DNA of 40,067 nt, taken from contig DAOURA010000003.1 in the NCBI GenBank assembly GCA_030625325.1, positions 1 through 40,067 of the forward strand. The letters are read 5' to 3'. Below the pieces are notes generated by a model. The model saw only the letters and a program-made list of their open reading frames with translations, did not search any database and was not told the DNA's origin. Positions 17,411-26,435 of this stretch are shown piece after piece (positions within the stretch are counted from its first letter, which is position 1; every line of letters starts with the position of its first letter). The stretch comes from Marinosulfonomonas sp. Lineage in GTDB: Bacteria > Pseudomonadota > Alphaproteobacteria > Rhodobacterales > Rhodobacteraceae. The position numbers and the translations under genes are program-made.

Positions 17411-18829
17411 TTAATCCCGGTCATAGACATCTTCAAAACGCTGGATATCGTCTTCGCCCAGATAGGCCCCGGTTTGCACCTCAATCAGGTACATCGGCAC
17501 TTTGCCGGGGTTTTCCATGCGGTGGACGGCACCAAGGGGGATATAAACGGATTCATTTTCCCCCAACAGTTGCACCTTATCGCCAACAGTAACCCGCGCC
17601 GTTCCCGCCACCACAACCCAATGTTCAGAACGATGCACATGGGATTGCAGGCTAAGGATACCGCCGGGGCGCACCATGATCCGCTTTACCTGAAACCGGT
17701 CACTGATACACAGGGTTTCGTACCACCCCCACGGGCGGTGAAATTGTGGATAGTCATCGGCCTGTGGCGCCTTTTGCGCCCGCAGGGTTTGCACAACCTG
17801 TTTAACCTGCTGGGACTTGGCCATATCGGCAACCAACACCGCATCACGGGTTGCCACGGCCACAATATTTTTCAGCCCCAACCCCACCAGATGCACATTG
17901 GGATCTTCGGACCGCAGGACAGAGTTTTCGCAATCTATGGCCGTTACATCCCCGTCACAAAGCACCCCGTCATCCGCCTGTACCAGCGCACCATGCAGCG
18001 ACGCCCAACTGCCCAGATCGGACCAGCCGGCCTCTACCGGGACAACGGAAATGCCGCTGGATTTTTCCATGACGGCATAATCAATCGACTGGGCGCGCAC
18101 ATTTTCATAAGATTTCGGGTCCAGCCGCAAAAACCCAAGGTCATCACCGCCCTGTTCAATCGCATCCCGGCAGGGCGCAATCATGTCGGGGGCGTGGGCT
18201 TGAAAGGCCTCAAGAATATCGCGCACCCGGAACAAAAATATTCCGGCGTTCCACAGGTGGCGGCCACTGTCCAACATTTCCGCCGCCCTTTTGGCGTCGG
18301 GTTTTTCAACGAAACGTACCAGATCAGACGCCTGACCGGGCGCTGGCTGTTCACCAAGTTCCAGATACCCATACCCGGTTTCAGGTGTATCCGGCGTAAT
18401 TCCAAATGTCACCAACTTGCCCGATGCGGCCGCTGTTGCGCCAATTTCGATGGCCTTAACAAAGGCATCCGGGCGTTCAATCAGATGGTCAGACGGGGCG
18501 ATCAACAATAAATCATCCGGGTTTTTTTCGTTCATCAGGGCTGCAACCAAAATTGCAGGGGCAGTGTCACGCCCCACAGGTTCCAGCACGATCCGGGCAT
18601 CCATCAGCCCAATCGCCTCGGCCTGTTCGCGGGCGATAAAACGGAAATCAGCATGGGTCAGCACCATAGGCCCACCAAACGCCGGGCCGGAAAGCCGGGT
18701 AAGTGTTTGCTGATAAAGGCTTTTGTCACCCACAAGGTTTGAAAATTGCTTGGGAAAACTTTTGCGTGAACTGGGCCACAACCGGGTGCCAGAACCGCCA
18801 CATAAAATAACCGGGTGTATTAATGCCAT
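17411..18829 (-). CDS. manC: mannose-1-phosphate guanylyltransferase / mannose-6-phosphate isomerase, type II
   Basis: 472 residues, the usual length of bifunctional AlgA/XanB/CpsB enzymes. The nucleotidyltransferase domain (about 1-340) has CGGSGTRLWPSSRKSFPKQF near the start, APSDHLI, and FVEKPD. The C-terminal cupin (about 350-465) has RPWGWYETL, LSLQSHVHRSEHW with metal-binding His and Glu, and IPLGAVHRMEN. It makes GDP-mannose from mannose-1-phosphate and GTP, and the cupin can isomerise fructose-6-phosphate. In this locus it supplies the donor for the polyprenyl-phosphate mannose synthase at 20520-21653. ATG 18829 has AGGGCGAG upstream. Phosphomannomutase is not in the window. A long open frame on the opposite strand is a shadow. 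Confidence 0.93.
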   Translation of the reverse strand: MALIHPVILCGGSGTRLWPSSRKSFPKQFSNLVGDKSLYQQTLTRLSGPAFGGPMVLTHADFRFIAREQAEAIGLMDARIVLEPVGRDTAPAILVAALMNEKNPDDLLLIAPSDHLIERPDAFVKAIEIGATAAASGKLVTFGITPDTPETGYGYLELGEQPAPGQASDLVRFVEKPDAKRAAEMLDSGRHLWNAGIFLFRVRDILEAFQAHAPDMIAPCRDAIEQGGDDLGFLRLDPKSYENVRAQSIDYAVMEKSSGISVVPVEAGWSDLGSWASLHGALVQADDGVLCDGDVTAIDCENSVLRSEDPNVHLVGLGLKNIVAVATRDAVLVADMAKSQQVKQVVQTLRAQKAPQADDYPQFHRPWGWYETLCISDRFQVKRIMVRPGGILSLQSHVHRSEHWVVVAGTARVTVGDKVQLLGENESVYIPLGAVHRMENPGKVPMYLIEVQTGAYLGEDDIQRFEDVYDRD

Positions 18830-18900
18830 TCAAACTCGCCCTGATTTTTCAACCGCTTGCACCTTTTGCGCCATTACTTTTGGAAACTCCACATAATCAA

Positions 18901-20520
18901 CTATTTTTCTTTGCGCAGAATTCTGATTTCATGGGCAAATCCGGCCGCAAATACCGGTGACGCCACAGCCCCAGAGGCATAAAACCTGTGGGTATCAAAC
19001 ACACCAAAGACCGACGGGGTTTGAAGCACACGATCAATCACCACATAATCGTCCAGATCCGCGACGAACTGTGAACTGATATCAACGGGATCAACCAATA
19101 TATCACCCACGCGCAACTGGCTGCGCACACTGTCATATTCAAGCATTCCGCTTTGGCGCGCATACCATTGCCAGCCCCAGTGACCACGGGTGAAAACTCT
19201 GGCATTGTGATCTGCAAGACCTGTGGCCCGCGCGGCAACAACCGGGGCCATGTCCCGGTAAAAACCTGCGAACCGAATGTCATTTTCCGTTGTAAACACC
19301 CCAATCAGCCCCCAAACCAGCAAAACTGATACCGCCGTTCGGCGCCCGGTGTTTAGTGGCTGGGCGCGCAGCGCCAGTATAAACAGGGGCAACACCAAAA
19401 GCAGCGCGTGGCGGGTTGCCATAAACGGTGGAAAGGTGGCAAGAAATACGCCACCGCCCGCAAGCCACGCCAGAAGTGTGATTTCCCCCAGATTTTCCAG
19501 AAGCCAACCGCCCAATCTTGCCCGGTCATGCCAAAGGCCAAGACCCAACTGCCCAACACGCAGCACCACCGCCCCGCCAAGCACCATGGCGGACGCAAAA
19601 AGGCCCGCGTTCAGGGGCATCAGTGGTTCATATGCAAGATGCAAAAGTTTCAGGGTGACAACGTAAAATGCGGCAAACGAAACCGCCCAAATACCAACCC
19701 AAACCCATTTCAAACGCGCCGATGTCATTAACCAAATAGCCAGCGGTACGGCAAAAATTCCCATATTGCAGATCAGGGCAAACGTTAACTTTGGCGATGG
19801 GAACAGGCCCCCAGCATTGGCCGGTCGGTTCAAGATATGCGCCGCGCCGTAATCATAGATATTAAACAGCGACCAAAGCGCCAGCGCAACAACCGGCAAC
19901 AGGGACCAAACCGGCACGCGCCGTTTGCGCATCGCCGCAATGATCAGTGCAGGAAACAGGAACAGGGCAGTATATTTTGTGAGCAGGGCAAGGCTGAACA
20001 CCCCAAACCCCTTGGCCCCGGTTTTGTGGTCGCCCATTGGCCCGGTCAGGATCAGCACAGCCAATCCCATCATCGCCAGCAGCGGGACATCGGCCATCAC
20101 ATTCTGATTGATCAAAAAACCGGGGCTAAGGACCAGTGTGGCCGTGATGATAAGGGCATATTGCGGCACAAAGCGGCGCCCAAGGGCATAGCTGACCCAA
20201 ATCGCAAGCCCGGTGAACATCGATAAAAACAGATGTAGCGCCAGTTCGGACGGGCCGAACACCGCAACAACACCGGCAATCAGATAGTAAAAGAAATGCG
20301 GTTGATTGGTCACAAACACCGGCTCAGCCGTATCAAGCCAGTTCACCAGCCCTGACATCGGATGCAGGGGGGCATTTACAATTTGCTCGGCAATCAGCAA
20401 ATGGGCCGTATCATCCAGATGAAAAGGTTTCGCAATATTCAACGCGGTTGCCAGCAACCAAAGGGCAAACAGGACAATATAGGCCCCGCGTTCAGACAAT
20501 ATTTTGCCTGATGCCCCCAT
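18901..20520 (-). CDS. GT-C membrane glycosyltransferase, GT39/ArnT-like
   Basis: 539 residues from ATG 20520, whose A overlaps the upstream stop (TGATG); the longer frame from 20610 runs into the upstream gene. About eleven transmembrane helices occupy residues 10-430. The first extracytoplasmic loop carries PFHLDDTAHL, the acidic pair typical of GT-C enzymes (PMT, ArnT), and a later NVMADVPLLA matches a second conserved loop. A soluble periplasmic C-terminal domain of about 110 residues follows. These enzymes use polyprenyl-phosphate sugars as donors outside the membrane. Coupled translation with the DPM1-GtrA gene, and ManC nearby, point to mannose as the sugar. The acceptor (glycan, lipid or protein) is unknown. 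Confidence 0.8.
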   Translation of the reverse strand: MGASGKILSERGAYIVLFALWLLATALNIAKPFHLDDTAHLLIAEQIVNAPLHPMSGLVNWLDTAEPVFVTNQPHFFYYLIAGVVAVFGPSELALHLFLSMFTGLAIWVSYALGRRFVPQYALIITATLVLSPGFLINQNVMADVPLLAMMGLAVLILTGPMGDHKTGAKGFGVFSLALLTKYTALFLFPALIIAAMRKRRVPVWSLLPVVALALWSLFNIYDYGAAHILNRPANAGGLFPSPKLTFALICNMGIFAVPLAIWLMTSARLKWVWVGIWAVSFAAFYVVTLKLLHLAYEPLMPLNAGLFASAMVLGGAVVLRVGQLGLGLWHDRARLGGWLLENLGEITLLAWLAGGGVFLATFPPFMATRHALLLVLPLFILALRAQPLNTGRRTAVSVLLVWGLIGVFTTENDIRFAGFYRDMAPVVAARATGLADHNARVFTRGHWGWQWYARQSGMLEYDSVRSQLRVGDILVDPVDISSQFVADLDDYVVIDRVLQTPSVFGVFDTHRFYASGAVASPVFAAGFAHEIRILRKEK

Positions 20521-21653
20521 CAGCCAGTGTCTTTCCAAGTATAAAGTGCGGTCACCGCATAGTTCAGCGTTGCCCCCGCAATGATGCCCGCAAGGGCCGC
20601 AAAAACCCAAGGGATATTGGCAGCATCAAACAGAAAATCCGCCAGCCCGACATTGACCAGTGCCCCAAAAGACGACGCCGCGCAAAACGACAACCAGCCG
20701 GGTAACAACTGGCGACCGCGCAGCTGGCGGTCAAAATAGGTAAAGACGTTGTTCACAAAGAAATTCACCGTCATGGCGATCAGTGTCGCAATGCTTTGCG
20801 CCAGAACAAATGACATCAGGCCACCACCAAACAGCGTTGATAAAACAGCCATATGCACCACAACACCAAACGCCCCCACCATCGAAAACATGATGAACTT
20901 GGTGGGAACCCAACGCCCGACTGTGCGGGCAATCAACAGTTCGATAAATTCCAGAATAACCCGGTTGTCCAGTTTACTTTCGCCCGCCTGACGGGTGCGA
21001 AATTCGTAAGGCACTTCACTAACTGTCAACTGCGCGCCACGGGCCGAAAGGATATCCAGCAGGATTTTATAGCCCACACCGGTCAGATCCCCGACCCGGG
21101 CGCGAAAACTTTCGGTGCGCAGCATGAAAAAACCGCTCATCGGGTCGCTTAGGACAACGCCGGTCAGACGCTTGGACATTGCGGTGGCAAGTTCTGACAT
21201 ACGACGCCGACTGGCGGACCAGTCACCAAAACCGCCGCCTTTCATATAGCGCGAGCCAACAACCAAATCGACGTTTTCGGCGTTCAGGGTTTTCAACATT
21301 TTGGGCAGCAGGGTTTCGTCGTGCTGCAAGTCACCGTCAATGACGGCAGCAACCGGCGCAGCGGTGGCCAGAAATCCCTCTATCACGGCACTGGACAGCC
21401 CGCGCCGCCCAACACGCTGAATGCATCGCACCTGCGGATATTCAGCCGCCAGCGCACGCACCCTGTCGGATGTACCGTCAGGGCTGTTGTCATCCACAAA
21501 AATAATTTCAAAGTTCAGCCCACCAAGGGCAGAAATCAGTGCGGCGGTGATTTTTGGCGCATTTTCCAGTTCATTAAACGTCGGAACAATAACAGCCAGA
21601 TCAAGCGCGCCTGTCGCGCCAGCTTTCCCGGTGGCCGGTTGTTTTCTCGTCAT
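20520..21653 (-). CDS. polyprenyl-phosphate mannose synthase (DPM1-like) fused to GtrA-like domain
   Basis: 377 residues. The N-terminal GT2 domain (about 15-250) has VIVPTFNELENAP, FVDDNSPDGTSD, IDGDLQHDE with the DxD acidic site, and SDPMSGFFMLR with a conserved GESKL later, a close match to the DPM1 family. The C-terminal part (about 255-375) has four hydrophobic helices of the GtrA/DPMS family (NFFVNNVFTY is typical). It makes polyprenyl-phosphate-mannose from GDP-mannose on the cytoplasmic face, and the GtrA part may help the lipid-sugar flip. The stop overlaps the start of the GT-C gene, an expected donor-user pair. Glucose instead of mannose is possible, but manC nearby favours mannose. 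Confidence 0.87.
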   Translation of the reverse strand: MTRKQPATGKAGATGALDLAVIVPTFNELENAPKITAALISALGGLNFEIIFVDDNSPDGTSDRVRALAAEYPQVRCIQRVGRRGLSSAVIEGFLATAAPVAAVIDGDLQHDETLLPKMLKTLNAENVDLVVGSRYMKGGGFGDWSASRRRMSELATAMSKRLTGVVLSDPMSGFFMLRTESFRARVGDLTGVGYKILLDILSARGAQLTVSEVPYEFRTRQAGESKLDNRVILEFIELLIARTVGRWVPTKFIMFSMVGAFGVVVHMAVLSTLFGGGLMSFVLAQSIATLIAMTVNFFVNNVFTYFDRQLRGRQLLPGWLSFCAASSFGALVNVGLADFLFDAANIPWVFAALAGIIAGATLNYAVTALYTWKDTG

Positions 21654-21780
21654 TCAAAATGCCTTTTCGCCGATAAAATTCTCGCCGTCCTTCGTATCAG
21701 CCCTAGCACGCTGCTTCGCAAGCCAATAGGTTTCATCACACACACACCTTGCGTTAGCGCCAAACGTGACAATGATGCAC

Positions 21781-21792
21781 AGGTAATTACCT
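21781..21792. promoter_or_regulatory. 12-bp perfect palindrome upstream of prpE
   Basis: AGGTAATTACCT is perfectly self-complementary and lies 53 bases before the prpE start, within the 192-bp divergent region shared with the DPM1-GtrA gene. Its place between likely promoter and start suits a dimeric repressor. A related half, GTAATTA, occurs again near 21814. No regulator could be named. Confidence 0.45.
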
Positions 21793-21845
21793 TGTCCGCC
21801 AGCGGGGCCGCACGTAATTAACCACTGCAAGCAGGAGAGCACAAC

Positions 21846-23738
21846 ATGCCTTACAGCGACGTTTATGACGGCTGGAAATCAGACCCTGACAGCTTTTGGA
21901 TGGATGCCGCCAAGGCGATTGATTGGGACAAAATTCCCAGCAAGGCCCTGTTTGACGAAAACGCACCAATTTACGAATGGTTTAGCGATGGGATGGTCAA
22001 CACCTGTTTTAACGCCGTCGATCGCCATGTTCAGGCCGGGCGCGGGGATCAGACAGCAATCATTTATGACAGCCCGGTCACCGGCACCAAGGCCAAAATC
22101 ACCTATGCTGAATTGCTGGATAAGGTTGCGTCATTGGCGGGTGCGCTGGTGGCCAAGGGGGTCACAAAAGGTGACCGGGTGATCATTTACATGCCGATGG
22201 TCCCCGAGGCATTGATTGCAATGCTGGCGGTGGTGCGCATTGGCGCGGTGCATTCGGTGGTGTTTGGCGGGTTTGCTGCGGCTGAACTGGCGGTGCGCAT
22301 TGACGATTGCACGCCCAGGGCCATTATCGCCGGGTCCTGCGGGATCGAACCAAACCGGGTTGTCCCCTATAAACCCCTGCTGGATGGTGCGATTGAGCTT
22401 GCCAGTCACAAACCGGAATTTTGCGTCATTTTTCAGCGCAACGAACAGCGCGGTGATCTGACCCAAGGGCGCGATTATGACTGGAATGATGTGCAGGCGG
22501 GCGTGACCCCTGCCCCTTGTGTGCCGGTTGCCGGCAACCACCCGGCCTATATCCTTTATACCTCTGGCACTACAGGTCAGCCCAAGGGCGTGATCCGCCA
22601 CACCGGTGGCCATTTGGTCGCGCTGCACTGGACGATGAAGTCGATCTACGGCATGGACCCCGGCGATGTGTTCTGGGCCGCATCTGACGTGGGCTGGGTG
22701 GTTGGCCACAGCTATATTTGTTACGCCCCCCTGATACAGGGCAGCACCACGGTTGTGTTCGAAGGTAAACCGGTTGGCACCCCCGATGCAGGCACCTTTT
22801 GGCGGATGATCGAAGACTATAAAATCCGCGCCCTGTTCACCGCCCCCACGGCGTTTCGTGCGATAAAACGCGAAGACCCGCAGGGCGCGCTGGTCAAGGA
22901 TTACGACCTGTCGTCCCTGGACACCCTGTTTCTGGCGGGTGAGCGCGCGGACCCTGACACCATCCACTGGGCGCAGGACATGCTGGGCGTGCCGGTGATT
23001 GACCACTGGTGGCAAACCGAAACCGGCTGGGCCATTGCCGCCAACCCGGTGGGGATTGAAGCCCTGCCTGTCAAAATCGGGTCACCTTCCGTGGCGATGC
23101 CCGGCTTTGATGTGCAGGTTCTGGACGAAGGCGGCCACCCGGTTGATGCGGGCGAAATGGGCGCGATCGCGATCAAGCTACCCCTGCCGCCGGGCACCCT
23201 GCCAACCCTGTGGAATGCCGAAGACCGGTTTCACAAAAGCTATCTGGATCACTTTCCGGGATTTTATGAAACCGGGGATGCGGGATATGTGGATGAAGAC
23301 GGTTATCTTTATATCATGGCGCGCACCGATGACGTGATCAACGTCGCCGGGCACCGCCTGTCCACCGGCGCCATGGAAGAAATCCTGGCCAGCCACCCCG
23401 ACGTGGCCGAATGCGCGGTCATTGGTGTGACCGACACCCTAAAGGGCCAGTTGCCCCTTGGGTTTTTATGTCTGAACGCAGGCGCCGGGCGCAAAGACGC
23501 AGAGGTGGCCGGCGAGGTCATCAAACTGGTGCGCGAAAAAATTGGCCCGGTGGCGGCGTTTAAACTGGCAACCGTTGTGGACCGCCTGCCAAAAACCCGG
23601 TCGGGTAAAATTCTGCGCGCAACGATGGTTAGCATCGCCGACAGCAAAGATTATAAAATGCCCGCAACCATCGATGACCCGGCCATTTTGGGTGAAATCA
23701 AAACGGCCTTGAAAACCCTCGGCTACGCCGGGGGCTGA
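21846..23738 (+). CDS. prpE: propionyl-CoA synthetase (propionate-CoA ligase)
   Basis: 630 residues of the ANL acyl-CoA synthetase family. Motifs: YTSGTTGQPKG (phosphate loop), DVGWVVGHSYICYAPL, which is diagnostic of PrpE rather than Acs, HWWQTETGW, YETGDAGYVDEDGY, and the A10 lysine in KTRSGKILR. It activates propionate (and more weakly acetate) with ATP and CoA through an acyl-adenylate. ATG 21846 follows AGGAG. It stands alone, divergent from the polysaccharide genes and convergent with nadK seven bases away. The A10 lysine is the usual acetylation site that switches such enzymes off. With ackA and the sulfonate genes it fits a short-chain-acid-using marine heterotroph. Confidence 0.93.
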   Translation: MPYSDVYDGWKSDPDSFWMDAAKAIDWDKIPSKALFDENAPIYEWFSDGMVNTCFNAVDRHVQAGRGDQTAIIYDSPVTGTKAKITYAELLDKVASLAGALVAKGVTKGDRVIIYMPMVPEALIAMLAVVRIGAVHSVVFGGFAAAELAVRIDDCTPRAIIAGSCGIEPNRVVPYKPLLDGAIELASHKPEFCVIFQRNEQRGDLTQGRDYDWNDVQAGVTPAPCVPVAGNHPAYILYTSGTTGQPKGVIRHTGGHLVALHWTMKSIYGMDPGDVFWAASDVGWVVGHSYICYAPLIQGSTTVVFEGKPVGTPDAGTFWRMIEDYKIRALFTAPTAFRAIKREDPQGALVKDYDLSSLDTLFLAGERADPDTIHWAQDMLGVPVIDHWWQTETGWAIAANPVGIEALPVKIGSPSVAMPGFDVQVLDEGGHPVDAGEMGAIAIKLPLPPGTLPTLWNAEDRFHKSYLDHFPGFYETGDAGYVDEDGYLYIMARTDDVINVAGHRLSTGAMEEILASHPDVAECAVIGVTDTLKGQLPLGFLCLNAGAGRKDAEVAGEVIKLVREKIGPVAAFKLATVVDRLPKTRSGKILRATMVSIADSKDYKMPATIDDPAILGEIKTALKTLGYAGG

Positions 23739-23745
23739 GGGGCGG

Positions 23746-24513
23746 TTAAACGAACTGTTCACGCATCATGCGTTCCTGTAGCCCATGACCCGGATCAAAC
23801 AGGATGCGGTGAACGATGTGATCTTCGCTACTGATTTCCACCGTGATCACGTCCCTGACGGACCGGCTGTCCGCATCCGCCATCACCGGGCGCTTTTCTG
23901 GTTCCAGCACGTCAAAACGCACCTTGGCCACCTTGGGCAACAACGCCCCACGCCAGCGGCGCGGGCGAAAGGCCGACATCGCCGTTAGCGCCAGCACATC
24001 CGACCCAATGGGCAAAATTGGCCCGTGGGCCGAATAGTTATAGGCGGTGGACCCGGCAGGCGTACACACCAGCGCCCCGTCGCACACCAGTTCTTCCATA
24101 CGCACCTGTCCGTCCACAGTAATGCGCAGCTTGGCCGCCTGTGGGCCTGCACGCAGCAGGGACACTTCGTTGATCGCCAACGCTTCATGGCGCGAACCAT
24201 CCCTGCAAACGGCGACCATCGACAGGGGGTTGATCTTTTCTTCCTGTGCGGCGGCCAGACGTGCCGGCAGGGCGTCTTGTGAAAACTCATTCATCAAAAA
24301 GCCGATGGTTCCACAGTTCATCCCGTAAACCGGTGCGTTCAGATGTTGGGTGCTGTGCAGGGTGTGCAACATGAAACCATCCCCCCCAAGGGCAACGATA
24401 ACGTCCGCCTGATCGGCCGGAACCTGATCATATAACGTCCCCAGGCGTGCCAATGCCTTCTGGGCGATTTCCGTATCACTTGCCGCAAAAGCAATTTTTT
24501 GATTACCTGTCAT
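23746..24513 (-). CDS. nadK: NAD kinase
   Basis: 255 residues, the short alphaproteobacterial form. The GGDG motif is in VIVALGGDGFMLHTL, followed by GMNCGTIGFLMNE, NEVSLLR, DGALVCTPAGSTAYNYSAHGP split by the usual turn, and a C-terminal beta domain. It phosphorylates NAD to NADP with ATP or polyphosphate. ATG 24513 was chosen because GGGA lies nine bases upstream; the ATG five codons earlier has no ribosome-binding site. It is divergent from glyA across 168 bases. That spacer has a short CGGCG/CGCCG stem with a four-base loop at 24585-24598 and no recognised riboswitch. Confidence 0.95.
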   Translation of the reverse strand: MTGNQKIAFAASDTEIAQKALARLGTLYDQVPADQADVIVALGGDGFMLHTLHSTQHLNAPVYGMNCGTIGFLMNEFSQDALPARLAAAQEEKINPLSMVAVCRDGSRHEALAINEVSLLRAGPQAAKLRITVDGQVRMEELVCDGALVCTPAGSTAYNYSAHGPILPIGSDVLALTAMSAFRPRRWRGALLPKVAKVRFDVLEPEKRPVMADADSRSVRDVITVEISSEDHIVHRILFDPGHGLQERMMREQFV

Positions 24514-24681
24514 GCACTTATTTCCCATTTGTAAACGACATTGCCAGAGTGATCACAAAACGCAAGTCCAAGATCACACCACCACGGCGCGAACGCCGGT
24601 CACTGCGTCGTTTTAAGTGCTTTCTAGGGGCACAAATTTCGGCTACTAACGCGCGACTTTTATATTCAGAGGGACATAAAG

Positions 24682-25977
24682 ATGAGCACGCAAAACAGCG
24701 CCGCAGGCTTTTTCACCGAAAGCCTTGCCGCCCGTGACCCCGAACTGATGGCCGCTGTCACCAGCGAACTGGGCCGCCAGCGCGATGAAATTGAACTGAT
24801 CGCCTCTGAAAACATCGTGTCCATGGCCGTGATGCAGGCACAGGGCACCGTGCTGACCAACAAATACGCCGAGGGCTATCCGGGCCGGCGTTATTACGGT
24901 GGCTGCCAATATGTGGATGTGGCGGAAAACCTGGCGATTGACCGGGCAAAACAACTGTTTGGTTGTGATTTTGTGAACGTTCAGCCCCATTCCGGTTCTC
25001 AGGCCAATCAGGGTGTGTTTCAGGCGCTGATCCAACCGGGTGACACCATTTTGGGCATGAACCTGGCGTCCGGCGGGCACCTGACCCACGGGGCGGCCCC
25101 GAACCAGTCGGGCAAGTGGTTTAACGCCGTGCAATACGGTGTGCGCAAAGACAACAACCTGATTGATTATGATCAGGTTCAGGCACTGGCAACCCAACAT
25201 CAGCCCAAAATGATCATCGCCGGTGGTTCAGCCATTCCGCGCCAGATTGATTTCGCCCGTATGCGCGAAATTGCTGACAGTGTCGGGGCCTATCTGTTGG
25301 TGGATATGGCGCATTTTGCGGGCCTTGTGGCCGGTGGTCACCACCCCAGCCCCTTCCCCCACGCCCATGTGGCCACAACCACGACCCACAAAACCCTGCG
25401 TGGGCCACGGGGCGGCATGATCCTGACCAATGACGAAGCGATCATTAAAAAGGTAAATTCAGCCATATTCCCCGGCATTCAGGGCGGGCCTTTGATGCAT
25501 GTTATTGCCGCCAAGGCCGTGGCCTTTGGCGAAGCCCTGCGCCCAGATTTCAAGGACTACACCGCGCAAGTCATTGCAAACGCACAAGCCATGGCCGATC
25601 AGTTGATCAAGGGCGGGCTGGACATCGTAACTGGCGGCACCGACACCCATGTGATGCTGGTTGATTTGCGCCCCAAGGGCGTTAAGGGCAACGCCACCGA
25701 AAAGGCACTGGGGCGCGCCAACATCACCTGCAACAAAAACGGCATCCCGTTTGACCCGGAAAAACCGTTTGTCACATCTGGCGTGCGCCTTGGCTCACCT
25801 GCAGGCACAACCCGTGGGTTTGGCGAGGCAGAGTTCCGCCAAATCGCCGACTGGATCGTAGAGGTGGTGGAAGGTCTGGCGGCAAACGGTGAAGACGGCA
25901 ACGCCGATGTGGAAGCCGCCGTAAAGGCCAAGGTCCTGAACCTATGCGCTAAATTCCCGATCTATCCGGGGCTGTAA
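24682..25977 (+). CDS. glyA: serine hydroxymethyltransferase
   Basis: 431 residues, full length. Motifs: [50 protein letters not shown], and [14 protein letters not shown] with the PLP-binding lysine. It converts serine plus tetrahydrofolate to glycine plus methylene-tetrahydrofolate in the cytoplasm. ATG 24682 follows AGAGGGA. It is single-copy in this window and convergent with a small hypothetical gene six bases downstream. No glycine or folate riboswitch could be recognised upstream. Confidence 0.97.
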   Translation: MSTQNSAAGFFTESLAARDPELMAAVTSELGRQRDEIELIASENIVSMAVMQAQGTVLTNKYAEGYPGRRYYGGCQYVDVAENLAIDRAKQLFGCDFVNVQPHSGSQANQGVFQALIQPGDTILGMNLASGGHLTHGAAPNQSGKWFNAVQYGVRKDNNLIDYDQVQALATQHQPKMIIAGGSAIPRQIDFARMREIADSVGAYLLVDMAHFAGLVAGGHHPSPFPHAHVATTTTHKTLRGPRGGMILTNDEAIIKKVNSAIFPGIQGGPLMHVIAAKAVAFGEALRPDFKDYTAQVIANAQAMADQLIKGGLDIVTGGTDTHVMLVDLRPKGVKGNATEKALGRANITCNKNGIPFDPEKPFVTSGVRLGSPAGTTRGFGEAEFRQIADWIVEVVEGLAANGEDGNADVEAAVKAKVLNLCAKFPIYPGL

Positions 25978-25983
25978 GGGCGT

Positions 25984-26346
25984 TTATAGGAACCCGCGCC
26001 AAACCAGAACCGCGATCAAAAGGGCGGCGACGGTGATCATATTAAAGGCGTTGGTAGCCAGAAAACTAACAATCTGGCCCCGACGCCGATAGGTGCGATC
26101 AATAGCAGACAGGTATTTTTCGCAAACTTTATAGGACTTTACAGCACCAGCACCATCAACCATCCGCGCCAAGCGGGGGTTGCCTTGGGTTTTCAGGGCC
26201 GCAACCAAAACCGCCGCATCACGGCGAACATGGCGCGGCAACAGGCGACCGGCCTTTTTCAGCTTGGTTTCCAGCCCGGCACCGCGAACCCCCAACTGGG
26301 TTTCCAACAGTTCTGCAATATGGTTCGCTTTGTCCTGATAAGTCAT
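25984..26346 (-). CDS. small protein with one C-terminal membrane helix, unknown function
   Basis: 120 residues from ATG 26346, with GAAGG four bases upstream; the ATG twelve codons earlier lacks a site. The first 90 residues are charged and helical (TYQDKANHIAELLETQLG...), with a basic centre (RLLPRHVRRDAAVL). Residues about 97-118 form a single hydrophobic helix at the C-terminus, so the protein is probably tail-anchored with its soluble part in the cytoplasm. It converges with glyA and diverges from the hydrolase gene. I recognise no named family with confidence; similar proteins seem common next to glyA in Rhodobacterales, but that is recollection only. Confidence 0.75.
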   Translation of the reverse strand: MTYQDKANHIAELLETQLGVRGAGLETKLKKAGRLLPRHVRRDAAVLVAALKTQGNPRLARMVDGAGAVKSYKVCEKYLSAIDRTYRRRGQIVSFLATNAFNMITVAALLIAVLVWRGFL

Positions 26347-26435
26347 TGAACCTTCGAAATCTTTGCATTTGAATTTGCGCAAGCTATACCAACCGTATCA
26401 GTCTGACCAGATCAGGAAAAAGGCGCGTCATTTCT

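Noticed and set aside
17186-18511. A 441-codon open frame on the plus strand opposite the GDP-mannose synthase gene
   Set aside because: It mirrors codon bias of manC on the other strand, has no ribosome-binding site, and its product is His/Arg/Pro-rich without a recognisable domain.
22131-23015. A 294-codon minus-strand frame inside prpE
   Set aside because: Antisense shadow of a strongly conserved gene; His/Arg/Gly-rich product without family motifs.
21846-23738. Acetyl-CoA synthetase as an alternative name for prpE
   Set aside because: The DVGWVVGHSYICYAPL segment and length match propionyl-CoA synthetases better than Acs.
24585-24598. Short GC stem before glyA as a possible riboswitch
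   Set aside because: Only five base pairs and no glycine, SAM or folate riboswitch landmarks.
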